In this document: positions 1 through 7,251 of the stretch, piece after piece
Layout: each line of letters opens with the position of its first letter
How positions within the stretch are numbered: the stretch's first letter is position 1
From: Lachnospiraceae bacterium
GTDB taxonomy: Bacteria; Bacillota; Clostridia; Lachnospirales; Lachnospiraceae
Length of the DNA: 64,000 bases
Assembly (NCBI GenBank): GCA_021202635.1
Contig: JAJQCQ010000085.1
Location: 100,011 to 164,010, forward strand
Direction: 5' to 3'
The notes under the pieces: generated by a model
What the model saw: only the letters and a program-made list of their open reading frames with translations
Told to the model about the DNA's origin: nothing
Database searches by the model: none
Program-made: the position numbers and the translations under genes

Positions 1-348
1 CATGACAGAAGCCAGTATGATAGAAAACAAAGCCAGTTCAAGTGTGGCAGGAAAACAGCGCGCCAGGTCGTCCAGCACTGCCTGATTTGTGCGGATAGAG
101 GTTCCCAGATCCAGACACAGAAGATTCTTAATATACAGGAAGTACTGTACAATTACCGGTTTATCAAGACCATATTTCGCCCGATATGCGGCTACAATCT
201 CTTCATCGTTAAGCGCCTGCTGGCTCAGATTTGCTACCTCTGGAGACCCGGGTATCAGCTTCGTCAGGATAAATACCAGAGTCGCCACTCCCAAAAGCAT
301 GATGATCAGGTTCAGAAGCTTTTTGCCAATAAACTTTAATTGCTCCAT
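1..348 (-). CDS. Peptide ABC transporter permease, OppB/DppB type (partial)
   Basis: This is the N-terminal 116 codons of an inner-membrane permease; the rest lies beyond the left edge. The protein starts MEQLKFIGKKLLNLI and runs straight into a first hydrophobic segment (about residues 9-30). It then has the pattern typical of DppB/OppB N-termini: a short loop ending IPGSP, an extracellular stretch with KYGLDKPVIVQY, and LDLGTSIRTNQAV before the second membrane segment begins. Permeases of this family pair with an OppC/DppC partner, which should follow outside the window, and form the channel for peptides or similar solutes. It lies downstream of oppD, oppF and the binding-protein gene on the same strand, so it belongs to that importer. 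The substrate cannot be read from the sequence. Confidence 0.85.
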   Translation of the reverse strand, partial: MEQLKFIGKKLLNLIIMLLGVATLVFILTKLIPGSPEVANLSQQALNDEEIVAAYRAKYGLDKPVIVQYFLYIKNLLCLDLGTSIRTNQAVLDDLARCFPATLELALFSIILASVM

Positions 349-414
349 AAAATCCTCTTTTTCGTGAACTACACGATCGTTTTTGCATATAAAATGATTA
401 CTCTGACGCTGCAT

Positions 415-445
415 GGCGAGCCGGAAGAAACGTGTCCGGCTCGCC
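415..445 (-). other. Stable hairpin between binding-protein and permease genes
   Basis: Two perfectly complementary 11-base arms (GGCGAGCCGGA at 415-425 and TCCGGCTCGCC at 435-445) enclose a 9-base loop, about 24 bases downstream of the binding-protein stop. No T-run follows on the minus strand, so it is probably not a full intrinsic terminator. In ABC importer operons such hairpins commonly protect the upstream binding-protein message or lower permease expression; that role is inferred here. Confidence 0.6.
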
Positions 446-468
446 GTAAAGCGCACGATTCAGAACCG

Positions 469-2070
469 TTATTTTACATTGATGGAAGTCAGGTCAATGG
501 TGATGGAATCCCGGAATTCAACACCCTCCAGACGGACATTGTAAGCAATGTGAGCCGGAGCCTGTGCAATCATAATGAAGGGACCATATTCGTACATAGC
601 TTCCTGGATCTCTTCCAGAACGGCAATACGATCTTCGTTGTCCGTAGCAGCCATAGCCTCGGAATAGAGAGCTGCCAGATCCGGGTCCATATCAGCCGTC
701 CATCCGGCGCGCAGGCCGACGGTGCCGCCCGGCAGGAATTCAAGCTGTACATTCGGATCCATGTAGTCCGGACCCCAGTACATTACTGTGAAGCCCAGAG
801 TACCTGAGCGGTATGCATCGCCGTATCCGGCTGCCCAGGCTTCTGTCACAAGGTTGACATTAATGCCGATTTCCGACAGGTCGCTCTTGATTTTCTGTGC
901 CAGGTCGGTGAGCAGGATGCCTTCCATATCCAGGTCGGTTACCGTCATGTCGATGTCAAAGCCATCCGCGTAGCCGGCCTCAGCCAGAAACTCCTTTGCT
1001 GCCTCCACATCTCTGTAATCGGTGGGGCGCTCACCCAGGCAGCCCATAAAACCTACCTGGATAATGTCATATGGAGTTGTGGTACCCTCTCCGCAGATCA
1101 TCTGAATGCCTTCATAGTCCAGAGCCAGACGGATCGCCTGCTGTACCTGGGTATTGGAAACCGGACCTCCATAGGTTTCATCCATATTCATCATCACAAA
1201 GGCAACCGTTTTGGTGGCGCCGTTGGCGATCTCGATATCCTCTGCACCATCCAGCTCCTCCATGGTATCGTCTGTCATGTTCAGAGCAATGTCAATGTCG
1301 CCGGTAGCCAGGGTCATCATCTGGGTGTTGGAATCGGACTGAATTTTCAGAATATATTTGTCAACGTTGCTGGTCTCCTCTCCCCAGTAAGCCGTATTTT
1401 TCTCCAAAACCACTTCCTCATCCGTAATGTAGCTGGTAAGAACATAAAGTCCGGAGCCGGCGCTTGTGCCATTCAGATACGTCTGTGCGGTATCCGTGCT
1501 GGCTGCATCCTCATCTGAGGTACCGCCGTTTTCCATCACGACCGCACTGTCCAGAACGGAGAGGGAATTGTAAGTCAGCTTCGAAAGAATGGCGCTGTCT
1601 ACCTGATTCAGGTTAAAAACAACCGTGTAATCATCAGGAGTATCTATGCTCTCGATGGTATCACAGATAAAGGACGGATTGCTGACCAGATTCTTGCAGC
1701 GATTGATACTGAAGGCCACATCTGCGCTTGTCATAGGATTGCCGCTGGCAAACACGACATCCTGGCGGAGGCTGACGGTAAGTGTCAGACCATCCTCAGA
1801 GAATTCGTAGCTCTCCGCCAGAAGCGGCTGCGGAGTGTCGTCATCGGAATAGAAACGGAACAGAGTTTCGTAGCAGGCATTGACGATAAGCTGCGGGTAT
1901 TTTTCATAGACATAACCCGGATCCAGAGATGAGAAGCCTGCCCCCATTGCGATAATCACTGTGTTGTTCGATTCAGAGGCAGACGCCACAGTGCCGATAC
2001 CGGACAGTGCAGCTGTGGCCATTCCTGCCGCAGAACCCTTCAAAAAGTCTCTTCTGCTGATTTTTTTCAT
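469..2070 (-). CDS. ABC transporter substrate-binding protein, family 5, with Tat signal
   Basis: This 533-residue extracellular solute-binding protein captures peptides, nickel complexes or small glycans for the adjacent importer. The N-terminus MKKISRRDFLKGSAAG is a twin-arginine signal (SRRDFLK) followed by a short hydrophobic, alanine-rich stretch ending near ASASES. There is no cysteine in a lipobox position, which is unusual for a binding protein in a single-membrane bacterium. The mature part has the SBP family 5 layout, including the early ACYETLFRFYSDD segment, the SYEFSEDGLTLTVSLRQDVVF segment read in overlapping parts, and the SADVAFSINRC motif. The start is well supported by AGGAGG about 9 bases upstream. 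It is the third gene of the minus-strand importer operon. The specific ligand cannot be assigned. Confidence 0.9.
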   Translation of the reverse strand: MKKISRRDFLKGSAAGMATAALSGIGTVASASESNNTVIIAMGAGFSSLDPGYVYEKYPQLIVNACYETLFRFYSDDDTPQPLLAESYEFSEDGLTLTVSLRQDVVFASGNPMTSADVAFSINRCKNLVSNPSFICDTIESIDTPDDYTVVFNLNQVDSAILSKLTYNSLSVLDSAVVMENGGTSDEDAASTDTAQTYLNGTSAGSGLYVLTSYITDEEVVLEKNTAYWGEETSNVDKYILKIQSDSNTQMMTLATGDIDIALNMTDDTMEELDGAEDIEIANGATKTVAFVMMNMDETYGGPVSNTQVQQAIRLALDYEGIQMICGEGTTTPYDIIQVGFMGCLGERPTDYRDVEAAKEFLAEAGYADGFDIDMTVTDLDMEGILLTDLAQKIKSDLSEIGINVNLVTEAWAAGYGDAYRSGTLGFTVMYWGPDYMDPNVQLEFLPGGTVGLRAGWTADMDPDLAALYSEAMAATDNEDRIAVLEEIQEAMYEYGPFIMIAQAPAHIAYNVRLEGVEFRDSITIDLTSINVK

Positions 2071-2148
2071 TTTCTTTTTCCTCCTGATTTATTTGGACAA
2101 ATGACTTCTGTCATCTGCTCATAACTGTTATCATCCGCGGCTAAGCGG

Positions 2149-3129
2149 TCAGACGGTTTCCGTATCATAAAGATGACAGGCGACAAAATGTCCGGGTTCA
2201 ATTTCCCTCATCACCGGTTCAACCCGGCTGCAGTGCTCGCAGGCCTTGGGACATCTGGTGTGAAAGCGGCATCCGGAAGGCGGATCGGAAGGACTGGGCA
2301 CATCTCCCTCCAGACGGATGCGTGCTCCCTGGCCGGATTCGCCCACCTGCGGAATGGCAGAGAGCAAAGCTTCTGTATAGGGATGATAGCGTTTTTCATA
2401 GAGCCGGTCATACGCGGCAATTTCAGCGATCTTGCCCAGATACATGACCGCCACCCGATCGCTGACCTGATACACGACATTCAGATTGTGGGAGATAAAA
2501 AAGTAAGTCAGTCCCAGCTTCGTTTTTAATTCCTGCAGAAGATTGAGTACCTGTGCCTGCACTGAAACATCCAGCGCGGACACTGCCTCGTCACAGATAA
2601 TCAGATCCGGATTCAGCGCCAGAGCACGGGCAATCCCGATTCTCTGTTTCTGACCGCCGGAAAGCTCATGCGGATAGCGGCTGAGAACATAGGTATCCAT
2701 ACCAACCAGCTGCAGCAATTCTTCGATCCTGGCGTTCACATCCATTTTTTTCTGCAATTTGTGAATCTCAAATGGCTCCATCAGAATCTGCCGGATGTTG
2801 CGGCGGGGGTTCAGACAGGCAGACGGATCCTGAAAAATAATCTGTGCTTTGCTGCGCATTTTTCGCAGGTCGGTTCCTTTCAGATCTGTGATATCTGTCC
2901 CATCGAGAATCACGCGTCCCTGGGTAGGTGGAATGAGACGAATCAGAGCACGTCCTAATGTACTTTTTCCGCACCCGCTCTCCCCTACGACACCAAACGT
3001 CTCCCCTCTGTATATATCAAAGCTGACATCATCCACAGCCTTCACAACACCGGAACGCTTTTCTTTTCCTTTGAAATACACCTGTAAATGGTCTGCTGTC
3101 ACCAGCACCTGCTTCTTATTCTCTGCCAT
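2149..3129 (-). CDS. Peptide ABC transporter ATP-binding protein, OppF/DppF type
   Basis: This ATPase subunit (about 326 residues) energises peptide import. It shows Walker A (GESGCGKST), the Q-loop region (IIFQDPSACLNP), the ABC signature (LSGGQKQR), Walker B (LIICDEAVSALD) and a C-terminal oligopeptide/dipeptide cap with the Cys-containing GCRFHTRCPKA motif. The frame is open for another 74 codons upstream, but those lie inside oppD. The ATG at 3129 is preceded by an AGGGGGGA ribosome binding site and gives the N-terminus [10 protein letters not shown] expected for the family. It overlaps the end of oppD by 14 bases, a sign of translational coupling. Together with oppD it forms the heterodimeric motor of the importer. 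Confidence 0.92.
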   Translation of the reverse strand: MAENKKQVLVTADHLQVYFKGKEKRSGVVKAVDDVSFDIYRGETFGVVGESGCGKSTLGRALIRLIPPTQGRVILDGTDITDLKGTDLRKMRSKAQIIFQDPSACLNPRRNIRQILMEPFEIHKLQKKMDVNARIEELLQLVGMDTYVLSRYPHELSGGQKQRIGIARALALNPDLIICDEAVSALDVSVQAQVLNLLQELKTKLGLTYFFISHNLNVVYQVSDRVAVMYLGKIAEIAAYDRLYEKRYHPYTEALLSAIPQVGESGQGARIRLEGDVPSPSDPPSGCRFHTRCPKACEHCSRVEPVMREIEPGHFVACHLYDTETV

Positions 3130-4129
3130 GCGCAATCCCCCCTGCCTGCTCCTCTCCGGCATACAGCCAGCACCGGACATCCCGTTCATCTGAAATACTT
3201 TGAATCGGCGGAACCTCTGTTTTGCATTTTTCTGTCGCGCGGGGGCATCTTGGCCAGAAGCTGCATCCCTCAATCCGCTCAGTCGGGTTTGGCACCATCC
3301 CTTCGATCGTAACCAAAGGCTTTCTTTCCTTTGTAATGGTCGGTATGGCATGGAGCAGTCCCTGCGTATAGGGATGCTTCGGAGATGTGAAAATATCTCT
3401 CACCGGTGCTTTTTCCACCACATGGCCGGTATACATGACAATGACGGTATCGCACAGCTCACTGACGACGCCCAGATCGTGGGTAATAAACAGAATCGAG
3501 GTGCCTCTCTTCGCATTCAGGTCCCGGATCAGATCCAGAATCTGTGCCTGGATCGTCACATCCAGAGCTGTGGTAGGCTCATCCGCAATCAGCACCTCCG
3601 GCTGACAGGCCAGCGCCATGGCAATCATTACGCGCTGTCGCATACCACCGGACATCTGATGCGGATATTCATAGGCACGTGCTTCCGGATTCGCAATCCC
3701 GACCTCCCGCAGCAGCTCAATCGCTTCCTGCATGGCTTTCTTTTTTTCCATGCCGCCGTGAAGCTGCAGGACTTCGGCAATCTGTCTGCCACAGCGTATG
3801 ATGGGATTCAAAGAAGTCATCGGCTCCTGGAAAATCATGGAGATCTTATTTCCCCGGATCTTTTGCATCTCTTTTTCTGAAAGGCAGGTCAGGTCCTGCC
3901 CGGCAAAGTGAATCTCTCCGCCAACGATTTTTCCCGGCGGATTGGGAATCAGTCCCATAACGGCCAGGGAAGAAACGCTCTTGCCACTTCCGCTTTCTCC
4001 CACGATGCCCAGCTTCTCTCCTTTATGTAAGGTATAGCTCAGGCCATCTACGGCTTTGACCGTTCCCGCAATCGTATGAAACTCTACACATAAATCCCTG
4101 ATCTCCAGGGTGATTTCCGACTGAATCAT
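3116..4129 (-). CDS. Peptide ABC transporter ATP-binding protein, OppD/DppD type
   Basis: This 337-residue ATPase is the partner of the following oppF-like gene. It contains Walker A (GESGSGKSV), the Q-loop ([12 protein letters not shown]), the signature MSGGMRQRV, Walker B ([12 protein letters not shown]), the switch His in LFITHDLG, and the C-terminal oligopeptide-transporter extension with [11 protein letters not shown]. The ABC-D-type second motif order and length match OppD rather than OppF. It is the first gene of the minus-strand operon. The ribosome binding site is weak (AAGAGA). A 292-base leader-like region upstream holds a candidate promoter at 4373-4401 and a repeat element. Confidence 0.92.
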   Translation of the reverse strand: MIQSEITLEIRDLCVEFHTIAGTVKAVDGLSYTLHKGEKLGIVGESGSGKSVSSLAVMGLIPNPPGKIVGGEIHFAGQDLTCLSEKEMQKIRGNKISMIFQEPMTSLNPIIRCGRQIAEVLQLHGGMEKKKAMQEAIELLREVGIANPEARAYEYPHQMSGGMRQRVMIAMALACQPEVLIADEPTTALDVTIQAQILDLIRDLNAKRGTSILFITHDLGVVSELCDTVIVMYTGHVVEKAPVRDIFTSPKHPYTQGLLHAIPTITKERKPLVTIEGMVPNPTERIEGCSFWPRCPRATEKCKTEVPPIQSISDERDVRCWLYAGEEQAGGIAHGRE

Positions 4130-4172
4130 GATTTCTCTTGTTCTTTCTGATTTTTTATCCGCTTAGCGGCAA

Positions 4173-4248
4173 GCGAAGCAGAGTGCAGACCAGCGGCCTT
4201 CTGTTCTGGGTTATCGCTTTCCTGTAACGATTCAGAATCGTGCTTCGC
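4173..4248 (-). repeat. Dispersed intergenic repeat, copy C (upstream of oppD)
   Basis: On the minus strand this reads CAGAACAGAAGGCCGCTGG followed by TCTGCACTCTGCTTCGC, which aligns over about 35 bases with copies at 25211-25260 and 37262-37295. It is bounded by perfect 8-base arms, GCGAAGCA at 4173-4180 and TGCTTCGC at 4241-4248, and contains an inner palindrome ACGATTC-T-GAATCGT. It could fold as a branched hairpin in the oppD leader. It is non-coding. Confidence 0.55.
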
Positions 4249-4325
4249 ACTTTTTTCATCCATGCCGCATACGGATGATTTACGGGTTTGCAGTTTCACC
4301 AGTTTACAGTCTTAAAGTGTCCGAC

Positions 4326-4353
4326 AAAAGAAAAAGGACATTCGAACGCCCTT
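4326..4353 (-). terminator. Probable intrinsic terminator of the chromate-transporter pair
   Basis: On the minus strand AAGGGCG and TGTCCTT (with G-U pairs) flank a TTCGAA loop, and TTTTTCTTTT follows. It lies about 70 bases past the stop of the second transporter gene. It is also only about 13 bases downstream of the candidate start site of the 4373-4401 promoter, so it could also stop transcripts from that promoter. Confidence 0.5.
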
Positions 4354-4372
4354 GTCTTTGCAATTTCATTCC

Positions 4373-4401
4373 ACTCTACCATAGAACAGCGATAATTTCA
4401 A
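4373..4401 (-). promoter_or_regulatory. Candidate sigma-A promoter towards oppD
   Basis: TTGAAA (4396-4401) and TAGAGT (4373-4378) are separated by 17 bases on the minus strand. This is the only good -35/-10 pair seen in the 292-base gap upstream of oppD. The terminator-like hairpin immediately downstream makes its output uncertain. Confidence 0.4.
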
Positions 4402-4421
4402 GTAAATCTTTTTTGTGCGAA

Positions 4422-4985
4422 TTATGCAAGAGAAAACAGGATAAGCCCGGCCGCACCCGAACCCAGCATTGCCCAGATCGGGCTTATTTTCCACTTCCTT
4501 AGTATAAAAAATGCACCGATGAAAATCACAACCGCTTTGCTATTGATTTCGCTCAGACTGCCAGGCAAAGAGGCCGCACCAGAAACTGCCGTAAAAAACA
4601 GGTTCATCCCTGCCGAGAAGATCATGGCTATCACCGCCGGGCGAATTCCTGAGAGGATTCCCTGTATCATTTTCATGTTTCGGAATCGATAATATAAGTA
4701 TGCCAGTAACATGACAATCGTACAGGATGGGACAATGCAGCCCAATGTTGCGGCAATTGCACCAGGCAGGCCTGCTGTCAGCGTGCCGACGAAGGTCGCG
4801 GAATTAATTGCGACCGGACCAGGCGTCATCTCTGCGATCGTGACAATATCCGCGAATTGTGTTTCTGTGATCCAGGAATGCACTTCCATCACCTGATGCT
4901 GTATCAGCGGCATCGCCGCATACCCTCCGCCAATGCTGAACAGACCGATCTGGAAAAAGCTCCAGAATAATTCGAGATAAATCAT
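4422..4985 (-). CDS. Chromate transporter family protein, half-size subunit (second)
   Basis: This 187-residue integral membrane protein has one CHR domain. It shows the family hallmarks near the N-terminus: FSIGGGYAAMPLIQ, then TPGPVAINSATFVG, followed by several hydrophobic segments. Short-chain CHR proteins work as pairs, and the matching partner is encoded three bases upstream, so the two genes form a tight unit. CHR family members export chromate or, in many bacteria, serve other anion transport; the actual substrate is not known here. The divergent LysR gene is a likely regulator. Confidence 0.88.
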   Translation of the reverse strand: MIYLELFWSFFQIGLFSIGGGYAAMPLIQHQVMEVHSWITETQFADIVTIAEMTPGPVAINSATFVGTLTAGLPGAIAATLGCIVPSCTIVMLLAYLYYRFRNMKMIQGILSGIRPAVIAMIFSAGMNLFFTAVSGAASLPGSLSEINSKAVVIFIGAFFILRKWKISPIWAMLGSGAAGLILFSLA

Positions 4986-4988
4986 TCT

Positions 4989-5615
4989 TTACAGCTCCTT
5001 TTTGCGTTTTCCATCATACAGGGTTTCCAGGGCTCCAATTACTCCGCAGAGGAAAATGACCAGAATCATATTTACATCAAAATACCGGATAGCCACAAAA
5101 GCTCCCGCAAAAACCAGAATCGGAAGAAGCTGCCTCTTTTGCAGAATCGGCTTCAGCATATCAAAAACTACATCAAAAATTACCGCGGCTACACCGCATA
5201 GCAGTCCTGCCATAACCAGGCTGACAATGGCATTATCACGAAAAGCCTGGTAAAACATCGAGATAACAGAAATAATGACAAGAGGCGGAATCACGGTGCC
5301 CCCAACTGCCAGCAGTGCGCCGGAAACACCGGATACACGGTATCCTACGAGGATCGAAGTGTTGACCGCGACTGCTCCCGGAGAAGACTGTGCAATCGCT
5401 GCGATATCCAGCATCTCCTGCTCATCCAGCCACCCCAGTTCCTCTACAAACCGTTTTTTCATCAGCGGAACAATCACAAATCCGCCCCCAAATGTACAGG
5501 CACTCAGGCGGAAGACAGAAAAAAACAGCTGCAATTGTTTTGACTTTTTTATTTTCTTCAAATCGTCACCTTCATCAAATCCAAAGTCCTTCTTTTTTCT
5601 TTTGTATCCTATCAT
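4989..5615 (-). CDS. Chromate transporter family protein, half-size subunit (first)
   Basis: This 208-residue membrane protein is the first gene of the CHR pair. It has a Lys/Asp-rich cytoplasmic N-terminus of about 28 residues, then CTFGGGFVIVPLMKKRF and SSPGAVAVNTSILVGYR, which match the two signature loops of CHR domains. No other methionine precedes the first signature, so the ATG at 5615 is kept even though its ribosome binding site is poor. It is divergent from a LysR regulator with only 76 bases between the start codons, an arrangement that usually means local control. Substrate specificity is not predictable. Confidence 0.87.
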   Translation of the reverse strand: MIGYKRKKKDFGFDEGDDLKKIKKSKQLQLFFSVFRLSACTFGGGFVIVPLMKKRFVEELGWLDEQEMLDIAAIAQSSPGAVAVNTSILVGYRVSGVSGALLAVGGTVIPPLVIISVISMFYQAFRDNAIVSLVMAGLLCGVAAVIFDVVFDMLKPILQKRQLLPILVFAGAFVAIRYFDVNMILVIFLCGVIGALETLYDGKRKKEL

Positions 5616-5620
5616 AGCAC

Positions 5621-5649
5621 TTGCTTTTTAATAACGGAAATAATATAAT
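5621..5649 (+). promoter_or_regulatory. Promoter of the LysR gene
   Basis: TTGCTT (5621-5626) and a perfect TATAAT (5644-5649) are spaced by 17 bases. Just downstream, ATCA-N9-TGAT (5653-5669) overlaps the expected start site and could be an autoregulatory LysR operator. This lies in the short gap shared with the divergent transporter pair. Confidence 0.65.
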
Positions 5650-5691
5650 TCAATCAAAATAATAATGATTTTTATATAAGGAGACGATGGA

Positions 5692-6606
5692 ATGACATTA
5701 CGTCACATGAAAATATTCAGCGCTGTTTGCGACGCAAATTATAATACCACGAAAGCAGCTAAAAACATGAATATGACACAGCCGGCCGTCAGTTTCGCGA
5801 TCAAAGAACTGGAACAGTATTATGGAATTGTTCTTTTTGATCGAATTGGGAGGCGGCTCCAGATCACGCCGGCCGGAGAAAAGTTTTTACAATATGCGCT
5901 CCGCATTCTGGCACAGTTCGACGACCTGGAGCGGGAGATGCGGAACTGGGACTCCGTTGGCCTGTTGCGGGCAGGGGCCAGCATTACCATCGGCTCACAG
6001 TTTCTGCCAGGTTATGTGAAAGCTTTTTATCATGATTATCCCGATACGGATGTGCAGGTCACAGTAGCCCCCTCGGAACGACTGGAGCAGGCTCTGATCA
6101 ATAACTGTCTGGACTTCGCACTGATGGAAGGTCCGCCGCACGATCCGGCCATGTACGCCGAAGAATATATGAAAGACCATCTGAGTATCATCGCTTCTCC
6201 GGACGAAGGATTCATACAGGACCAACAGCTGACCTTGCAGCAGTTTCAGAAGCAGCGTTTCCTTTTGCGGGAACCCGGAAGCGGTACCAGAGAAGTATTT
6301 GATCTGGCTGTCTCGCATGCGGGTATTACCATAAAGCCGATCTGGGAAGCGACCAGCACGACTGCACTCGTCAATGCGGTAATGAACGGTCTGGGAATCG
6401 CTGCCGTCCCGTATCGAATGATACAGAGCGTTTTAGAACGGAAACAGATTGTGACTCTAAATGTGGAAGGACTGGATTTTACGAGAAGTTTTTTTATTGT
6501 TTATCACAAGGACAAATATCTGACACCATCCGCAAAGGCTTTTCTCGACCTCTGCCGCAATTACGAAAAGAACAGTCCTTTGCCCAAATACAACGGACTG
6601 TATTAA
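5692..6606 (+). CDS. LysR-family transcriptional regulator
   Basis: This 304-residue protein has an N-terminal winged helix-turn-helix (residues 1-60; NTTKAAKNMNMTQPAVSFAI is the recognition region) and a C-terminal periplasmic-binding-like effector domain (about residues 90-290). A strong AAGGAG ribosome binding site lies upstream of the ATG. Members act as tetramers and usually control a divergent operon in response to a small ligand. Here the divergent operon is the CHR transporter pair, so that is the inferred target. The effector domain has the general CysB/CysL-like look, but I would not name a ligand. Confidence 0.92.
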   Translation: MTLRHMKIFSAVCDANYNTTKAAKNMNMTQPAVSFAIKELEQYYGIVLFDRIGRRLQITPAGEKFLQYALRILAQFDDLEREMRNWDSVGLLRAGASITIGSQFLPGYVKAFYHDYPDTDVQVTVAPSERLEQALINNCLDFALMEGPPHDPAMYAEEYMKDHLSIIASPDEGFIQDQQLTLQQFQKQRFLLREPGSGTREVFDLAVSHAGITIKPIWEATSTTALVNAVMNGLGIAAVPYRMIQSVLERKQIVTLNVEGLDFTRSFFIVYHKDKYLTPSAKAFLDLCRNYEKNSPLPKYNGLY

Positions 6607-6622
6607 GTGTGCACGGCCGCAT

Positions 6623-7102
6623 CTATTTATGATACGGTTCGCCGCGGTTAATGCGGAAGCTGCGATAAATCTGCTCAAGCAAAATGACCCGCATCAGCTG
6701 ATGGGGGAAGGTCAGTCTGGAAAAGCTCATCTGCTCATTGGCGCGTAAAAAGATCTTATCTGAAAGACCAAGGGAGCCTCCAATGACAAAGCAGATACTG
6801 CTCTCTCCATGCAGCCCAAGCATCTCCAGCTTATGTGCCAGACCAATGGAATCCGGCATCTGTCCATCGATTGCCAGGGCAATCACATAGTCTGTATCGC
6901 TGATGCATCGAAGCAGACGATCCGCTTCTGTATCCTTGATCTGAAGCTCTTCCGCCTCGGAGGCACCATCCGGCGTCTTCTCATCCGATACTTCAACGAT
7001 TTCAAGCTTACAGTAGCGGCTTAAGCGCTTCTGATATTCAGCCACCGCGTCACGAAGATATTTTTCTTTGATTTTTCCTACGGTAAGGATGCGTATTTTC
7101 AT
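6623..7102 (-). CDS. rlmH: 23S rRNA (pseudouridine-1915 N3)-methyltransferase RlmH
   Basis: This 159-residue SPOUT-class methyltransferase modifies pseudouridine 1915 in helix 69 of 23S rRNA on the assembled ribosome. The N-terminus MKIRILTVGKIKEKYL, the central ALAIDGQMPDS, the SAM-knot region FVIGGSLGLSD, and the C-terminal LTFPHQLMRVILLEQIYR...GEPYHK all match RlmH, and the length is the family's usual 155-160. It converges with the LysR gene (16-base gap). A strong terminator of the nfnAB operon lies just upstream, so rlmH must have its own promoter, which I could not identify with confidence. Confidence 0.97.
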   Translation of the reverse strand: MKIRILTVGKIKEKYLRDAVAEYQKRLSRYCKLEIVEVSDEKTPDGASEAEELQIKDTEADRLLRCISDTDYVIALAIDGQMPDSIGLAHKLEMLGLHGESSICFVIGGSLGLSDKIFLRANEQMSFSRLTFPHQLMRVILLEQIYRSFRINRGEPYHK

Positions 7103-7178
7103 ATATTCTTTCTATTTCGTTCTGATTTCTTCTCAGACCTCTGGTTTCTCGAAAGGATTGTTTTTCGTAACGATTCAG

Positions 7179-7238
7179 AAAAAAAGCAGACAGTTGTCTG
7201 CCGCAGGAACGCTTTTCCCGGGCAGGACAACTGTCTGC
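7179..7238 (-). terminator. Intrinsic terminator of the nfnA-nfnB operon
   Basis: On the minus strand, perfect 13-base arms (GCAGACAGTTGTC at 7226-7238 and its complement at 7186-7198) enclose a 27-base loop that contains further complementarity. Seven T residues follow (7179-7185). It begins 13 bases after the nfnB stop codon. Confidence 0.88.
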
Positions 7239-7251
7239 TGCAGAAACATCG

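Noticed and set aside
3130..3351. A 74-codon N-terminal extension of the oppF-type protein
   Set aside because: It lies wholly inside oppD, is unlike any ABC N-terminus, and a strong ribosome binding site marks the internal ATG at 3129.
7186..7238. The long inverted repeat before rlmH considered as a mobile-element end
   Set aside because: It is followed by seven T residues right after nfnB, which is fully explained as an intrinsic terminator.
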